A DNA stretch of 64,000 bases from Moraxella nasibovis (GCF_029581575.1 NZ_CP089975.1:434001-498000); one strand, 5' to 3'; positions 1 to 9,218 are shown, counted from the first letter of the stretch. A program made the numbers and translations. The notes: generated by a model not told the origin, from the sequence alone.

Positions 1-133
1 CAAAAGTCGCGTCAGCAAAAAATAACGGGGTGTTTGAAGGCTTGATTAATTCATCATTATGATGGATGCGTGTCTTTGGATTCGGTATTTTGCTTTTGTG
101 GAGGCGTAACCCAAACTTAATTTAGGAACTTTT
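1..133 (+). promoter_or_regulatory. rpsB 5' leader (upstream end cut by window)
   Basis: This is untranslated sequence in front of rpsB. No convincing promoter is visible, so the transcription start probably lies upstream of the window or early in this stretch. In other gammaproteobacteria the rpsB leader is an autoregulatory target of ribosomal protein S2. A role here is inferred by position only. The segment just before the start codon reads AATTTAGGAACTTTT, giving a modest AGGA ribosome binding site. Confidence 0.35.
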
Positions 134-949
134 ATGTCAGACAAAAACCCAACTCAAATCTCAATGCGTGATCTGCTAGAAGCAGGTGCTCACTTTGGTC
201 ACCAAACTCGTTTTTGGAACCCAAAAATGAACCAATATATCTTTGGTGCCCGCAACCGCATTCACATCATCAACCTAGAGCACACTGTTAAGCAATTCAA
301 CGAAGCATTGACTTTTGCTAACCAGCAAGCTGCAAACCGCAACAAAATCTTATTTGTTGGTACTAAGCGTGCTGCAAGTGGTGTGATTCGTGAGCAAGCG
401 CAGCGTGCTGGCATGCCATACATCGACCACCGTTGGTTGGGCGGTACTTTGACCAACTGGAAAACCATTCGTCAGTCTATCACTCGTCTAAAAGAGCTAG
501 AAAAGCAAGCTGAAGACGGTACTTTTGCTAAGCTAACCAAGCGTGAAGCCCTAGAGCGTACCCGTGACATGGAAAAGCTAGAGCGTGCATTGGGTGGTAT
601 CAAGGAGATGGGCGGTCTGCCAGATGCGCTTTTTGTTATTGATGTGGATCACGAAGCGATCGCCATCAAAGAAGCGAAAAACCTAGGCATTCCTGTCATT
701 GGTATCGTTGATACAAACTCTAACCCTGACAATGTTGACTATATCATCGCAGCAAACGACGATGCGATCCGCGCGGTAAGCCTATACGCAACTGCAATGG
801 CAGACGCCATCATCGCTGGTAAAGAGTATGCCAAGACTCAAGGTGGCAAATCTGAGCTAGAAGAAAGCAAAGCTGCCAACCGTGAAAACGCTACGGCAGA
901 AGTAGAAGATAAAATCGACCAAGCAGGTCAAGTGGTTAATAACTACTAA
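134..949 (+). CDS. rpsB: 30S ribosomal protein S2
   Basis: This is a component of the 30S head that helps load S1 and initiate translation. The N-terminal signature around residues 11-50 ([19 protein letters not shown] followed by [14 protein letters not shown]) and [13 protein letters not shown] near residue 100 are typical of S2. At 271 aa it is about 30 residues longer than the E. coli protein. The excess is a C-terminal tail from about residue 235, rich in Glu, Asn and Ala and probably disordered. It is followed by tsf after an 84-bp gap, the usual bacterial pairing. The start is the ATG after an AGGA motif and the frame matches the family from the first residues. Confidence 0.98.
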   Translation: MSDKNPTQISMRDLLEAGAHFGHQTRFWNPKMNQYIFGARNRIHIINLEHTVKQFNEALTFANQQAANRNKILFVGTKRAASGVIREQAQRAGMPYIDHRWLGGTLTNWKTIRQSITRLKELEKQAEDGTFAKLTKREALERTRDMEKLERALGGIKEMGGLPDALFVIDVDHEAIAIKEAKNLGIPVIGIVDTNSNPDNVDYIIAANDDAIRAVSLYATAMADAIIAGKEYAKTQGGKSELEESKAANRENATAEVEDKIDQAGQVVNNY

Positions 950-963
950 TCAAAAATCTCACA

Positions 964-1001
964 GACTCGTTGGCTGTCATTTGTTGGGCAGCTGATGAGT
1001 C
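964..1001 (+). terminator. Intergenic rpsB-tsf stem-loop (attenuator candidate)
   Basis: Positions 964-976 and 989-1001 form a 13-bp stem, including three G-U pairs, closed by a 12-nt loop. No strong U-tract follows, only GCTTTACAAAG. It is therefore unlikely to be an efficient terminator. It could set the rpsB:tsf transcript ratio by partial termination, RNA processing or stability. Confidence 0.5.
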
Positions 1002-1033
1002 GCTTTACAAAGATAAAATAAAAGGCTGTAATT

Positions 1034-1912
1034 ATGTCTCAAGTATCTGCAAAAACCGTTAAAGAGCTTCGTGACCGTACTGGTCTTGGCATGATGGAGT
1101 GCAAAAAAGCACTAGAAGAAGCTGGTGGCGACATCGAGCTTGCCATTGACAACCTGCGTAAATCAGGTCAAGCAAAAGCTGCTAAAAAAGCAGGCAACAT
1201 CGCTGCTGACGGTGCGATCATCATCGCTCAAACTGCTGGCAAAGCATTGCTACTAGAAGTAAACTGCCAAACTGACTTCGTTGCTAAAGACGAAAACTTC
1301 ACCGCATTTGCAAACAAAGCGGCTGAGCTTGCTTTGGCAAACAACACCACTGATGTAGAAGCCATCTCTGCATTGCCTTATGGCGACGGTCAAACCGTAG
1401 AAGAAGCTCGTATCGCTTTGGTTCAAAAAATCGGTGAAAACATTCAAATCCGCCGCGCCGAAGTCATCGAAGGTGCTAACTTGGCTGCATACCGTCACGG
1501 CATCCGTATCGGTGTTGTGGTATCAATGGAAGGTGGTTCTGATGAGCTTGGCAAAGCGGTTGCCATGCAAGTTGCAGCGTTCAACCCATTGGCAGTAAAT
1601 GAAGATTCAGTACCTGCTGACATCCTAGCTCGTGAAAAAGACATCATTGAAGCTAAAGCCAAAGAATCTGGCAAGCCAGAAGCAGTGATTGAAAAAATGA
1701 TCACTGGTGGTGTTCAAAAATACCTAAACGAAGTAACTTTGGTGAATCAGCCTTATGTGATTGACAACGAGAAGAAAGTTGGTGATGTACTAAAAGCTGA
1801 AAACGCAACTGTACTAAGTTTCAAACGCCTAGAAGTTGGCGAAGGCATTGAGAAAAAGCAAGAAGACTTCGCTGCTGAAGTTGCCGCTGCTCAAGCTGCT
1901 GCTAAGGCATAA
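1034..1912 (+). CDS. tsf: Elongation factor Ts
   Basis: This is the nucleotide exchange factor that releases GDP from EF-Tu. The N-terminal UBA-like module ([20 protein letters not shown], residues about 8-27) and the [10 protein letters not shown] exchange motif near residue 80 are both present. Length is 292 aa against 283 in E. coli, with an Ala-rich C-terminal tail. It follows rpsB in the same direction, separated only by a stem-loop, and is closed by a strong intrinsic terminator. The two genes therefore form a transcription unit. Confidence 0.98.
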   Translation: MSQVSAKTVKELRDRTGLGMMECKKALEEAGGDIELAIDNLRKSGQAKAAKKAGNIAADGAIIIAQTAGKALLLEVNCQTDFVAKDENFTAFANKAAELALANNTTDVEAISALPYGDGQTVEEARIALVQKIGENIQIRRAEVIEGANLAAYRHGIRIGVVVSMEGGSDELGKAVAMQVAAFNPLAVNEDSVPADILAREKDIIEAKAKESGKPEAVIEKMITGGVQKYLNEVTLVNQPYVIDNEKKVGDVLKAENATVLSFKRLEVGEGIEKKQEDFAAEVAAAQAAAKA

Positions 1913-1929
1913 TCATTGTTTAGATGATC

Positions 1930-1959
1930 AAAAACGCACCGAATTTTGGTGCGTTTTTT
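1930..1959 (+). terminator. Intrinsic terminator after tsf
   Basis: The arms AAAAACGCACC (1930-1940) and GGTGCGTTTTTT (1948-1959) pair around a 7-nt loop and end in a U-run. This is a classical Rho-independent terminator about 17 bp past the tsf stop. Confidence 0.93.
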
Positions 1960-2117
1960 GTTGCTGGCTTATTGGTGTAAAATGCTGCAAACACCATGCA
2001 AAATTTTTTTTAAAAAATGTTAGGTAATGAGTTAAAAAACGAAGTACAATATCAGAGTATTTTGATGTTTTTATATAGCTACCGAATGGTAAAATTATCA
2101 CAGCATTATGTGATGTC

Positions 2118-2150
2118 GTAGGTTGAGTAAAGCCAAACCCAACAAATCCA
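2118..2150. repeat. Degenerate copy of the palindromic GGTTGGGTT repeat
   Basis: GTAGGTTGAGTAAAGCC followed by AAACCCAACAAAT is an imperfect inverted repeat. It matches the second hairpin of the repeat family found at 26841, 27470, 28031, 43239 and 45115. It lies in the 300-bp gap between tsf and pyrE (1960-2259), where nothing else beyond AT-rich sequence is recognisable. Confidence 0.5.
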
Positions 2151-2259
2151 AAGATTTTCAATAAAATTTTGGGTTATGCTCAGCTCCCCAATCTACAAAA
2201 GCTGTATTATTTTATTGGTTCGGTGGGTGCAATCGTATGAATCTGCTTGGGAGTGAATC

Positions 2260-2907
2260 ATGAAATTTGATAAAAACGAATTTATTCAGTTGTTGCTTGA
2301 CTATCAGGTATTGAAGTTTGGCGAATTTACCCTAAAATCAGGTCGTATCAGTCCTTATTTTTTTAACGCAGGATTGTTGTCTAGTGGTCGGGCGTTGGAT
2401 ATGCTGTCGCACGGCTATGCGGAAGTTTTGGCAGGGGTGCTCGCAAATACGCCAAATCCGACCATTTTTGGGGCGGCGTACAAAGGCATTCCTTTTGTGG
2501 CGACGACGGCACAGACTTTGTGGCAGGCTCATGGCATTGATGCCTCTTGGGGTTATAACCGCAAAGAAGCCAAAACGCACGGCGAAGGCGGTAATTTGGT
2601 CGGTGCGGACTTGGCAGGCAAATCGGTTTGGGTCATTGATGATGTGATGACCGCAGGCACAGCGGTGCGTGAGGTGGTTGGGATTTTGCAAAATGCAGGG
2701 GCGAGTCTTGCAGGCATCGTCATCGCTCTTGATCGCAAAGAAAAAGGACAGGACGAGCGTTCGGCAGTGCAGCAGATTCAAGATGATTTTGGTGTGCCTG
2801 TGCATGGCTTGGTCAGCATTGATGATATTATTGAGTTTTTGAAAGCAAAAGGCGAGACGGAGCATTTGGCAAAAATGCAGGCGTATCGTGAGCAATATGG
2901 GGTATAA
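2260..2907 (+). CDS. pyrE: Orotate phosphoribosyltransferase
   Basis: It transfers the phosphoribosyl group of PRPP to orotate, making OMP in pyrimidine synthesis. The type I PRTase PRPP loop VWVIDDVMTAGTAVRE starts near residue 123. The N-terminal LKFGEFTLKSGRISPYFFNAG is the usual PyrE opening. The length of 215 aa is normal. It is followed 6 nt later by gshB in the same direction, so the two are probably co-transcribed. The start ATG sits after GGGAGTGAATC, a usable ribosome binding site. Confidence 0.97.
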   Translation: MKFDKNEFIQLLLDYQVLKFGEFTLKSGRISPYFFNAGLLSSGRALDMLSHGYAEVLAGVLANTPNPTIFGAAYKGIPFVATTAQTLWQAHGIDASWGYNRKEAKTHGEGGNLVGADLAGKSVWVIDDVMTAGTAVREVVGILQNAGASLAGIVIALDRKEKGQDERSAVQQIQDDFGVPVHGLVSIDDIIEFLKAKGETEHLAKMQAYREQYGV

Positions 2908-2913
2908 ATTTTA

Positions 2914-3867
2914 ATGAAATCTCTTAACTTTCTAATCGTCATGGACGACATCGCTGGCATCAATTATAAAAAAGACACCAGCCTTGCGATGGCGTGGGCG
3001 ATTAAAGATAGAAATCATTCATTAAGCTATTGTCAAATTAATGATTTGTGGCTTAATAATGGCGAGCTGATGATTGATTGTCAAAATTTAGCAGTGTTTA
3101 AAAACCCTGACAAATTTTATGAATTGGGCGAAAAAAATACCGTCAAAGCGACTGATTTTGATGTCATTTTAATGCGAAAAGACCCACCTTTTGACATGAA
3201 GTTTTTATATGCTCTATATCTTTTAGATTATGCCAAACGAGCAGGCGTCATGGTGGTGAATGACCCAATGAGCGTCAAAGAGTGCAATGAAAAATTATTC
3301 GCCACGCAATTTGCCCATTTAATGACCCCAACCGTTGTCAGTCAAAAACAATCACATATCCGTGAATTTATCAAAACGCATGACGATGTGATTGTCAAGC
3401 CGCTTGACGGCATGGGCGGAATGGGGATTTTTCGTTTAACGGCGGACAGTCCAAACATTGGGGCAACGCTTGAGGTTTTGACCCAAAATGAGACCTTGCC
3501 AATCATGGCTCAAAAATTTATCCCCCAAATTAAAGACGGCGATAAACGCATTTTGATTGTCGGTGGCAAGCCTGTGGATTACTGTTTGGCTCGCATTCCA
3601 GCAACGGGCGAAACTCGTGGCAATTTGGCGGCTGGCGGCACAGGTGTGGCAATGCCTTTGAGCGAACGAGAAAGACAGCTTGCCAATGAAGTCGCTCCGA
3701 TTTTATTAAAAAAGGGTTTATATTTTGTGGGGCTTGATGTGATTGGTGGCTACATTACCGAAATCAATGTAACAAGCCCAACTTGCGTGCGTGAAATTGA
3801 TGAGCAATACGGCACGCAAATTGCGGTGGATTTTATTGAGTTTATTGAAAGCTTGCTTGACCAATAA
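2914..3867 (+). CDS. gshB: Glutathione synthase
   Basis: This ATP-dependent enzyme joins gamma-glutamylcysteine and glycine. The N-terminal domain begins with LNFLIVMDDIAGINYKKDTS, resembling the bacterial GshB opening VMDxIxxINxKKDS. The ATP-grasp region DVIVKPLDGMGGMGIFRL lies near residue 158, and the Mg2+/ATP segment VGLDVIGGYITEINVTSP lies near residue 272. The length of 317 aa is standard. No partner gshA is in the window. It ends in a strong terminator and probably shares a transcript with pyrE. Confidence 0.95.
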   Translation: MKSLNFLIVMDDIAGINYKKDTSLAMAWAIKDRNHSLSYCQINDLWLNNGELMIDCQNLAVFKNPDKFYELGEKNTVKATDFDVILMRKDPPFDMKFLYALYLLDYAKRAGVMVVNDPMSVKECNEKLFATQFAHLMTPTVVSQKQSHIREFIKTHDDVIVKPLDGMGGMGIFRLTADSPNIGATLEVLTQNETLPIMAQKFIPQIKDGDKRILIVGGKPVDYCLARIPATGETRGNLAAGGTGVAMPLSERERQLANEVAPILLKKGLYFVGLDVIGGYITEINVTSPTCVREIDEQYGTQIAVDFIEFIESLLDQ

Positions 3868-3923
3868 TTTGCTTGACTGGCAATTGACTCGTCTGATTGT
3901 CTTGTAAATTTTGATTGTTATGG

Positions 3924-3958
3924 ACTGCTCATGAAGAATTTTGTGAGCAGTTTTTTTA
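3924..3958 (+). terminator. Intrinsic terminator after gshB
   Basis: ACTGCTCA (3924-3931) pairs with TGAGCAGT (3944-3951) around a 12-nt loop and is followed by a run of Ts. It closes the pyrE-gshB unit. The remaining sequence to about 4190 shows no gene. Confidence 0.85.
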
Positions 3959-4192
3959 AGCGATTTATTATGATAAGCTTTGTTTTTGTGGACTTATTAA
4001 GTCATGATCGGGATGATCACTGGAACAATCGTGATGTTAAACCCAGCATTGCATGGGGTGTGTGGGTCAAGTTTTGAGTTATCCTGAGCGCCTCATAGGT
4101 TGGTTTTTAAATTTGTGAGTGTGCCTTTTGGGTGGTCTGAGATTTGATTTGCCATGAGTGATTGGCGTGGGTATTTTTGTGTTTTTGTGAAT

Positions 4193-4237
4193 CTTTCATG
4201 TTGCATTCATCAAATTGTCATAAAAAATTCTTATGCT
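4193..4237 (+). promoter_or_regulatory. Pho box and -10 element before phoX
   Basis: Three 7-mers resembling the PhoB half-site CTGTCAT occur with exact 11-bp periodicity: CTTTCAT (4193-4199), CATTCAT (4204-4210) and TTGTCAT (4215-4221), each followed by a 4-bp AT-rich spacer. Ten base pairs after the last one is TATGCT (4232-4237), a good -10. A Pho box replacing the -35 about 10 bp upstream of the -10 is the known architecture of PhoB-activated promoters. The gene downstream is a phosphatase, which fits. Confidence 0.72.
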
Positions 4238-4285
4238 ATGCGTACCGAGTTTATTTGTGTATTTTGCCAGATTTTGGAGGACGCC

Positions 4286-6373
4286 ATGCAATCACACGGT
4301 CATCATGAAGAAGTTATTGAAGATTCAAACCCAACCGATAATTCAGAGTTTAATGCGCTGCTTGTTAAGAGACGCTCTTTTTTGAAGGGTGGCGCAGGCT
4401 TGACGGCGGCGGCTTTTTTTGGTAGTTTTCCGCTGTCATCGTTTGCTCGTACTGAAGAGGTTGGGGTAAATTTAGCGCGTCCAACTTCGCTCAAATTCTC
4501 CGCCGTACCACACTACACGGGCGATGACATGCTGGTGGCAGAGGGTTATCGAGCTGAGCTGATTTTACCGATGGGTACGCCGATTGTCGATGGCGTCGAG
4601 GATTGGAGGGATGATCGCATGGTGCTTGGCGAATCTTTTAAATACCGCATGGGCGACAATCATGATGGCATGTGGTTTTTTGGTCTAAATAATCACGGTT
4701 ATGACCCTAAGCACTCTGAGCGCGGTCTGCTTGCCATGAATCATGAATACACCAACCCCAACCTAAATCCCATTGAAAATTACACCAAAGACGACCCATT
4801 AGCAGAAAAAATCTACCAAAAAAGACGACTGGCATCTGATGTTCGCCGTGAGATTCATGCGCATGGAGTGTCGGTGGTGGAGGTTAAGCGCACGCCAACA
4901 GGCTATGAGATGGTCAAAAATTCACCATTTAACAAGCGTTATACCAGCGGTACGCCAACCAAACTGTCAGGCGTGGCAAAAGGCAGTGAGTTCGTTAAAA
5001 CCAAAATCGACCCTCAGGGTCTAACAAGTATCGGCATCAATAATCAGTGCGGCGCAGGTCTGTCGCCTTGGGGTACTTATCTGACCACCGAAGAGAACTT
5101 TTTGAATGTCTTTGCGCGCGGTGCGGACAAGACGGTCATTGGCGATAAAAACGACAAACGAGCCTCTCGCTATGGACTTAAAGAAAATACCATCGGTGAT
5201 GACGCCTATGCTTGGCACACACCAACGGATGGCGAGGCTCATGAGTTTGAGGTGTGGGATGCCACTGCCAAAGCTGAATCTGTGCTTGCTACCGATGATC
5301 ATCGCAACAATTTTAATACCTTTGGCTACATTACCGAGATTGATCCTTTTGCACCTAAGTCACAGGCGGTCAAGCGAACGAGTTTGGGTCGCTTCGCTCA
5401 TGAAAACTGCGCCTTTGTGCCGCCTAAGCAAGGCGAGCAGTTGGTATTTTATATGGGTGATGATGCGCGCGGCGAATACATTTATAAATTCGTCTCTGAC
5501 GCCAAGTGGTCCAATATCGACATCGGCGGTGGCCTAAAAGCAGGCGATAAATATCTGGACAAAGGCGCGCTTTATGTGGCAGTATTCCATGAGGATGGCA
5601 CAGGGGAGTGGCGAGAGCTTTCCAAGGAAAATCCTGCATTGGCAGATTTTACAAGCGATGCTGAGATTGCGGTGTTTGCCCGACTGGCTGCCGATAAAGT
5701 GGGTGCAACTAAGATGGATCGACCTGAATGGGTGTCAGTCAGTCCCATCACCCGTGAGGTGTATGTTACTTTGACCAATAATTCTAGACGCAAAGAAGAA
5801 GAGGTGAATGCGGCAAATCCTAGAAGTTATGATGGTAAGGGTAATCAGCATGGACACATCATCCGCTTTGCTGAGACGGATGGGCAGACGGGCGGTCGCT
5901 TCCGCTGGGACATTTATTTGTTCGCCTCGCCATTTGACAAAGCTGAGCAAAACTTATCTAAACTCACCGCAGACAACGACCTATCCTCACCAGACGGCTT
6001 ATTCTTTGATCCTCGTGGCGTATTGTGGATTCAGACAGACGATGGCGCATACACCAGCCGAACCAACTGTATGCTTCTTGCCGCCTTGCCTAACAAAATC
6101 GGCGATGGGCGCAGCTTAACCACCAGCGTGGGCAAGGAGACGCACATGGGGGCGGTCGCCACGCCTGATACGCTAAGACGCTTTTTTGTTGGTCCGCAAG
6201 GTTGCGAAGTTACAGGCATTACCATGACACCTGACTGCAAAGCGCTTTTCATCAACATCCAGCACCCTGAGGGTAGGTTTGGTGCGGTAGCGGGCGGGCA
6301 AACACCCCGTTCTGGCACGGTGGTCATCACGAAAAAAGACGGCGGCGTGATTTTGGGCGAATCGTTGATGTGA
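4286..6373 (+). CDS. phoX: PhoX-family alkaline phosphatase, Tat-exported
   Basis: This is a DUF839/PhoX protein, a Ca2+- and iron-dependent periplasmic phosphomonoesterase. A twin-arginine signal is evident: K-R-R-S-F-L-K with the arginines at residues 29-30, then the hydrophobic GGAGLTAAAFFGSF and an SSFA cleavage region. Family hallmarks include the early AVPHYTGDDMLVAEGY, LAMNHEYTNPN, GAGLSPWGTYLTTEENF and the late SPDGLFFDPRGVLWIQTDDG. The ATG at 4286 was chosen because GGAGG lies 5 nt upstream; an in-frame start at 4154 would add an unlikely leader that overlaps the Pho box. The pre-RR stretch of 28 residues is rather long. The length of 695 aa is within the family range. Confidence 0.92.
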   Translation: MQSHGHHEEVIEDSNPTDNSEFNALLVKRRSFLKGGAGLTAAAFFGSFPLSSFARTEEVGVNLARPTSLKFSAVPHYTGDDMLVAEGYRAELILPMGTPIVDGVEDWRDDRMVLGESFKYRMGDNHDGMWFFGLNNHGYDPKHSERGLLAMNHEYTNPNLNPIENYTKDDPLAEKIYQKRRLASDVRREIHAHGVSVVEVKRTPTGYEMVKNSPFNKRYTSGTPTKLSGVAKGSEFVKTKIDPQGLTSIGINNQCGAGLSPWGTYLTTEENFLNVFARGADKTVIGDKNDKRASRYGLKENTIGDDAYAWHTPTDGEAHEFEVWDATAKAESVLATDDHRNNFNTFGYITEIDPFAPKSQAVKRTSLGRFAHENCAFVPPKQGEQLVFYMGDDARGEYIYKFVSDAKWSNIDIGGGLKAGDKYLDKGALYVAVFHEDGTGEWRELSKENPALADFTSDAEIAVFARLAADKVGATKMDRPEWVSVSPITREVYVTLTNNSRRKEEEVNAANPRSYDGKGNQHGHIIRFAETDGQTGGRFRWDIYLFASPFDKAEQNLSKLTADNDLSSPDGLFFDPRGVLWIQTDDGAYTSRTNCMLLAALPNKIGDGRSLTTSVGKETHMGAVATPDTLRRFFVGPQGCEVTGITMTPDCKALFINIQHPEGRFGAVAGGQTPRSGTVVITKKDGGVILGESLM

Positions 6374-6498
6374 TGACATGGCAACACACCAAATGACATC
6401 CAAAGCGGCAGCATTTGTCGGTTAATTTGCCTGCCTAGGCTTTTGCTTGTTGGGCATCTGGGCGCTATGGGCGTTGGATTCTGTGATTGTGCAGGCTA

Positions 6499-6525
6499 AG
6501 GGCGGAAGATATTCCGCTCTTTTTT
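6499..6525 (+). terminator. Intrinsic terminator after phoX
   Basis: The arms AGGGCGGAA (6499-6507) and TTCCGCTCT (6512-6520), with one G-U pair, enclose a GATA loop and lead into Ts. Confidence 0.85.
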
Positions 6526-6643
6526 ATGATAAAATGATAAGAAGAAGCGCGCTTGCCTTAAAAGTCATTTTCGGCGCTTTGCTACCACAAATCACCTAAA
6601 ACCCAACGCCAACATTTTTTTAAATTTTATCATACCATTTGCT

Positions 6644-7438
6644 ATGAATATTGATGTCGTCATTCCTTGTTATAACAGCCAAAACACGCTGACTCGTGCG
6701 GTGGATAGTGTGCTGTGTCAGGATAATCTTGGCAAAATTTATCTGATTGATGATGGCTCTGTCGATGAGACTTGGCAAGTGATGAGTGCTTTGCAACATC
6801 AGTATCCTGATACCATCCATGCCGAAAGACTGCCTGCCAATAAAGGCGTGGCGACGGCTCGTAATTGGGGTGCGATGCTTGCCAAGTCAGACTTTGTGGC
6901 GTTTTTGGATGCAGACGATGCGTATCAGCCCCAAGTGCTGTCTGCGTGTGCGATGGTATTTGAGCATTTTGAAGTGGGTGTGATTCGCTTGCCGATGATG
7001 CCGATTGGTCTGCCTGATAAATACGCTCATCATGCCGATTTTGCTAAGGCGTGGCGTACCTTTGAGATGACGGCTGGCAGTAATATGGTGTTTTATCGTC
7101 CGTACTTTTTGGCGTTGGGTGGTTTTGATGACGATGAGATTTTTAAAAAATTTGGTGGCGAAGACGGCTCGCTTGGGCTTGCGACCATTGATACGGCGAC
7201 CGTTGCCACGCTGTTTGATAATGATGGTTTTGATGTTGGCGTGAATTATTATTGTCATGACAATATGCACGCACGCCATTTGTTTGATGCCATGCTCTTT
7301 GGCGAAAGTAGCCGTGATATTGCTGACGATGACTTGTTAAAGGCAAATCAATCCACCCAAAACGCCATCAACCGTGTGCAAAAATTGCAACGAATTTTAA
7401 ATGCTGGGCGTGGAAAAAAGCCGATGGTTTTATCCTAA
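6644..7438 (+). CDS. Family 2 glycosyltransferase
   Basis: This is a GT-A fold glycosyltransferase. It shows VVIPCYNSQNTLTRAVDSVL (residues 5-24), the nucleotide-binding LIDDGS (34-39), and the metal-binding DADD motif at 89-92 after SDFVAFL. The 264-aa length and lack of a membrane segment suggest a soluble or peripheral enzyme of surface glycan synthesis. The donor and acceptor cannot be read from sequence. It stands alone between the phoX terminator and murG, 121 bp upstream of murG. A ribosome binding site is weak. Whether it belongs to lipooligosaccharide synthesis is a guess. Confidence 0.85.
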   Translation: MNIDVVIPCYNSQNTLTRAVDSVLCQDNLGKIYLIDDGSVDETWQVMSALQHQYPDTIHAERLPANKGVATARNWGAMLAKSDFVAFLDADDAYQPQVLSACAMVFEHFEVGVIRLPMMPIGLPDKYAHHADFAKAWRTFEMTAGSNMVFYRPYFLALGGFDDDEIFKKFGGEDGSLGLATIDTATVATLFDNDGFDVGVNYYCHDNMHARHLFDAMLFGESSRDIADDDLLKANQSTQNAINRVQKLQRILNAGRGKKPMVLS

Positions 7439-7559
7439 TATTGTCTTTTTGGTGAAATTTTGTAAGGCGTGCAAATTTCCCTTGTAATTATGCCAATTTT
7501 GTTTCAAAATATCGTGTTAAACAAATTTTATGAAAATGAACGAATTTTAAGGATTTTTT

Positions 7560-8645
7560 ATGAATGTCTTGATGATGGCAGCTGGTACGGGCGGTCATGT
7601 GTTCCCTGCGTTGGCGGTGGCAGATGAATTGACCAAGCGTGGGGCGAGAGTGCATTGGCTGGGCACGCCTAATGGCATGGAAAATGAGCTGGTCGCCAAG
7701 CATGGGTATGCCATGCACCACATTGAGATGCAGGGATTGCGTGGTAAGGGCTTGGCTCGCATGGTGAAATTGCCGTTCATGTTGCTAAAAGCGGTGATGA
7801 GCGCCAAAAAAATCATCGCCGATGAGCGCATTGATGTGGTGGTGGGCTTTGGTGGCTATGTGACCGCACCAGGAGGACTTGCGGCAAAACTTGCCAAAAA
7901 GCCACTCATTATTCACGAACAAAACGCCATTGTTGGCATGAGTAATAAGAATCTGGCTCGTCATGCTGATAAGATTTTGCAAGCCTTTGATGGGGCGTTT
8001 GGCGATGGCTATGGCTCTCGCCTGATGACGGTGGGCAACCCTGTTCGTGCAAGCATCGCTCAGATTCCATCGCCACTGACACGCTACGATGATGATGACA
8101 CATCGCCATTAAAGGTGCTGGTCGTGGGTGGCAGTCTGGGTGCCGCTGCAATCAATAAAGCTGTCGTAGATATGTTTGGCTATCTAAATCGCCCGATCAG
8201 CCTGCGCCATCAATGCGGCAAGGACAATTATGAGGACATGCTCGTGGCGTACTCTCGTGCCAATATTGATACCACTCGTCATGTCTTTGAAGTCATGCCT
8301 TTCATCGACGACATGGCGGCGGCGTATGCGTGGGCGGATGTGATCGTCTGCCGAGCGGGTGCTTTGACGGTGACAGAGATTGCCAGTGCGGGCGTGGCTT
8401 CGATTTTTATTCCACTGCCACATGCTGTTGATGACCATCAGACCGCCAATGCCAAGAGCTTGACGGAAAAGGGCGCTGGCATTTTGCTGCCGCAAAGCGA
8501 GCTTTCGGGTGCGACTTTAGCGACCAAACTTGATGAACTGACTCGCAGTGAGTGCAAACAAATGGCAGTCAAAGCCAAAACCTACGCCAAAGAAAATGTC
8601 GCCCAAAATGTGGCGGATGTTGTGCTTGCAAGTGTGAAAAATTAA
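7560..8645 (+). CDS. murG: UDP-GlcNAc:lipid I N-acetylglucosaminyltransferase
   Basis: It makes lipid II on the inner face of the cytoplasmic membrane, the last intracellular step of peptidoglycan precursor synthesis. The N-terminal AAGTGGHVFPALAVADEL (residues 7-24) is the MurG G-loop. IIHEQNAIVGMSNKNLA, VVGGSLGAAAINKAV and ITEIASAGVASIFIPLPHAVDDHQ are further MurG signatures. The length of 361 aa is typical. It is preceded by AAGGA 6 nt before the ATG. It opens a division and cell-wall run that includes murC, ddl and ftsQAZ, but is separated from murC by a toxin-antitoxin pair and a hypothetical gene. Confidence 0.97.
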   Translation: MNVLMMAAGTGGHVFPALAVADELTKRGARVHWLGTPNGMENELVAKHGYAMHHIEMQGLRGKGLARMVKLPFMLLKAVMSAKKIIADERIDVVVGFGGYVTAPGGLAAKLAKKPLIIHEQNAIVGMSNKNLARHADKILQAFDGAFGDGYGSRLMTVGNPVRASIAQIPSPLTRYDDDDTSPLKVLVVGGSLGAAAINKAVVDMFGYLNRPISLRHQCGKDNYEDMLVAYSRANIDTTRHVFEVMPFIDDMAAAYAWADVIVCRAGALTVTEIASAGVASIFIPLPHAVDDHQTANAKSLTEKGAGILLPQSELSGATLATKLDELTRSECKQMAVKAKTYAKENVAQNVADVVLASVKN

Positions 8646-8666
8646 AATTTATCTTGTAGGGGCTTG

Positions 8667-8972
8667 ATGCTTATGCCAATTCTTAAATTATTCGGAATGA
8701 CTTTTGAATGGCATGATGATAAATTTGCATTGGTTCATACTCAGCGTGGCATTACATTAGAAGAAGCGGCAAGCGTATTCTTTGATGATTATTATATTGA
8801 AAAAGAAGACTTTGGCGAATATGATGAACAAAGAATGCTAACAATCGGTATGAGTGAAAAGGGTAGATTGTTGGTCGTGGTTTGGACGCAAAGAGATGAT
8901 ATGATTCGTGTGATTACAGCATTTTTCCCAACAAAACACCAAGAAAAGGAGTATGTAAATGCAAGATATTGA
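8667..8972 (+). CDS. brnT: BrnT-family RNase toxin
   Basis: BrnT is a RelE-like ribonuclease toxin of type II systems. The protein matches the family pattern: TFEWHDDKFALVHTQRGITLEEAASVFFDD, then MLTIGMSEKGRLLVVVWTQRDDMIRVITAFFPTKHQEKEYVN. It is followed with a 14-nt overlap by the BrnA-like gene, the usual toxin-first order. Starts at 8664 (TTG), 8667 (ATG) and 8673 (ATG) are possible; 8667 is preferred because GTAGGGG lies just upstream. It begins only 21 nt after murG, inside the cell-wall gene run. Confidence 0.82.
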   Translation: MLMPILKLFGMTFEWHDDKFALVHTQRGITLEEAASVFFDDYYIEKEDFGEYDEQRMLTIGMSEKGRLLVVVWTQRDDMIRVITAFFPTKHQEKEYVNARY

Positions 8973-9186
8973 TTTGGAATACGAACGCTATAAAGATTTT
9001 GATTTTAGCGGGGCGACTCACACCAAAAACCCAAAAATTTTAGAAATGCAAGCCAGAAAAAAGGCTTACGACAAATTTATGACATTTTTTGATACGGAAG
9101 TGCGAGAAATTATTTTAAATCACGACACGCCGCAAGACAGAATGCGATTAAATGCGGTGATTAAGGCGTTATATGTCAATGTTTAA
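8959..9186 (+). CDS. brnA: BrnA-family antitoxin
   Basis: This small 75-aa protein has a C-terminus (DTPQDRMRLNAVIKALYVN) matching the ribbon-helix-helix end of BrnA antitoxins, where a similar QTRINAVLRAY motif occurs. It overlaps the end of brnT by 14 nt, indicating translational coupling. By family analogy it binds BrnT and represses the operon. It is followed at once by an intrinsic terminator, so the pair carries its own transcription end. Confidence 0.75.
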   Translation: MQDIDLEYERYKDFDFSGATHTKNPKILEMQARKKAYDKFMTFFDTEVREIILNHDTPQDRMRLNAVIKALYVNV

Positions 9187-9191
9187 AGTAA

Positions 9192-9218
9192 GGCGTGTAT
9201 CGCACGCCGCATTTTTTT
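9192..9218 (+). terminator. Intrinsic terminator after brnA
   Basis: GGCGTG (9192-9197) and CACGCC (9203-9208) pair around TATCG, and seven Ts follow shortly after. It separates the toxin-antitoxin pair from the next gene. Confidence 0.75.

Noticed and set aside
1836-2027. 63-codon frame at the end of tsf
   Set aside because: It is an alternative frame of tsf running through its terminator.
2338-2895. 185-codon antisense frame over pyrE
   Set aside because: It lies fully opposite a well-conserved gene, and its residue composition is not protein-like.
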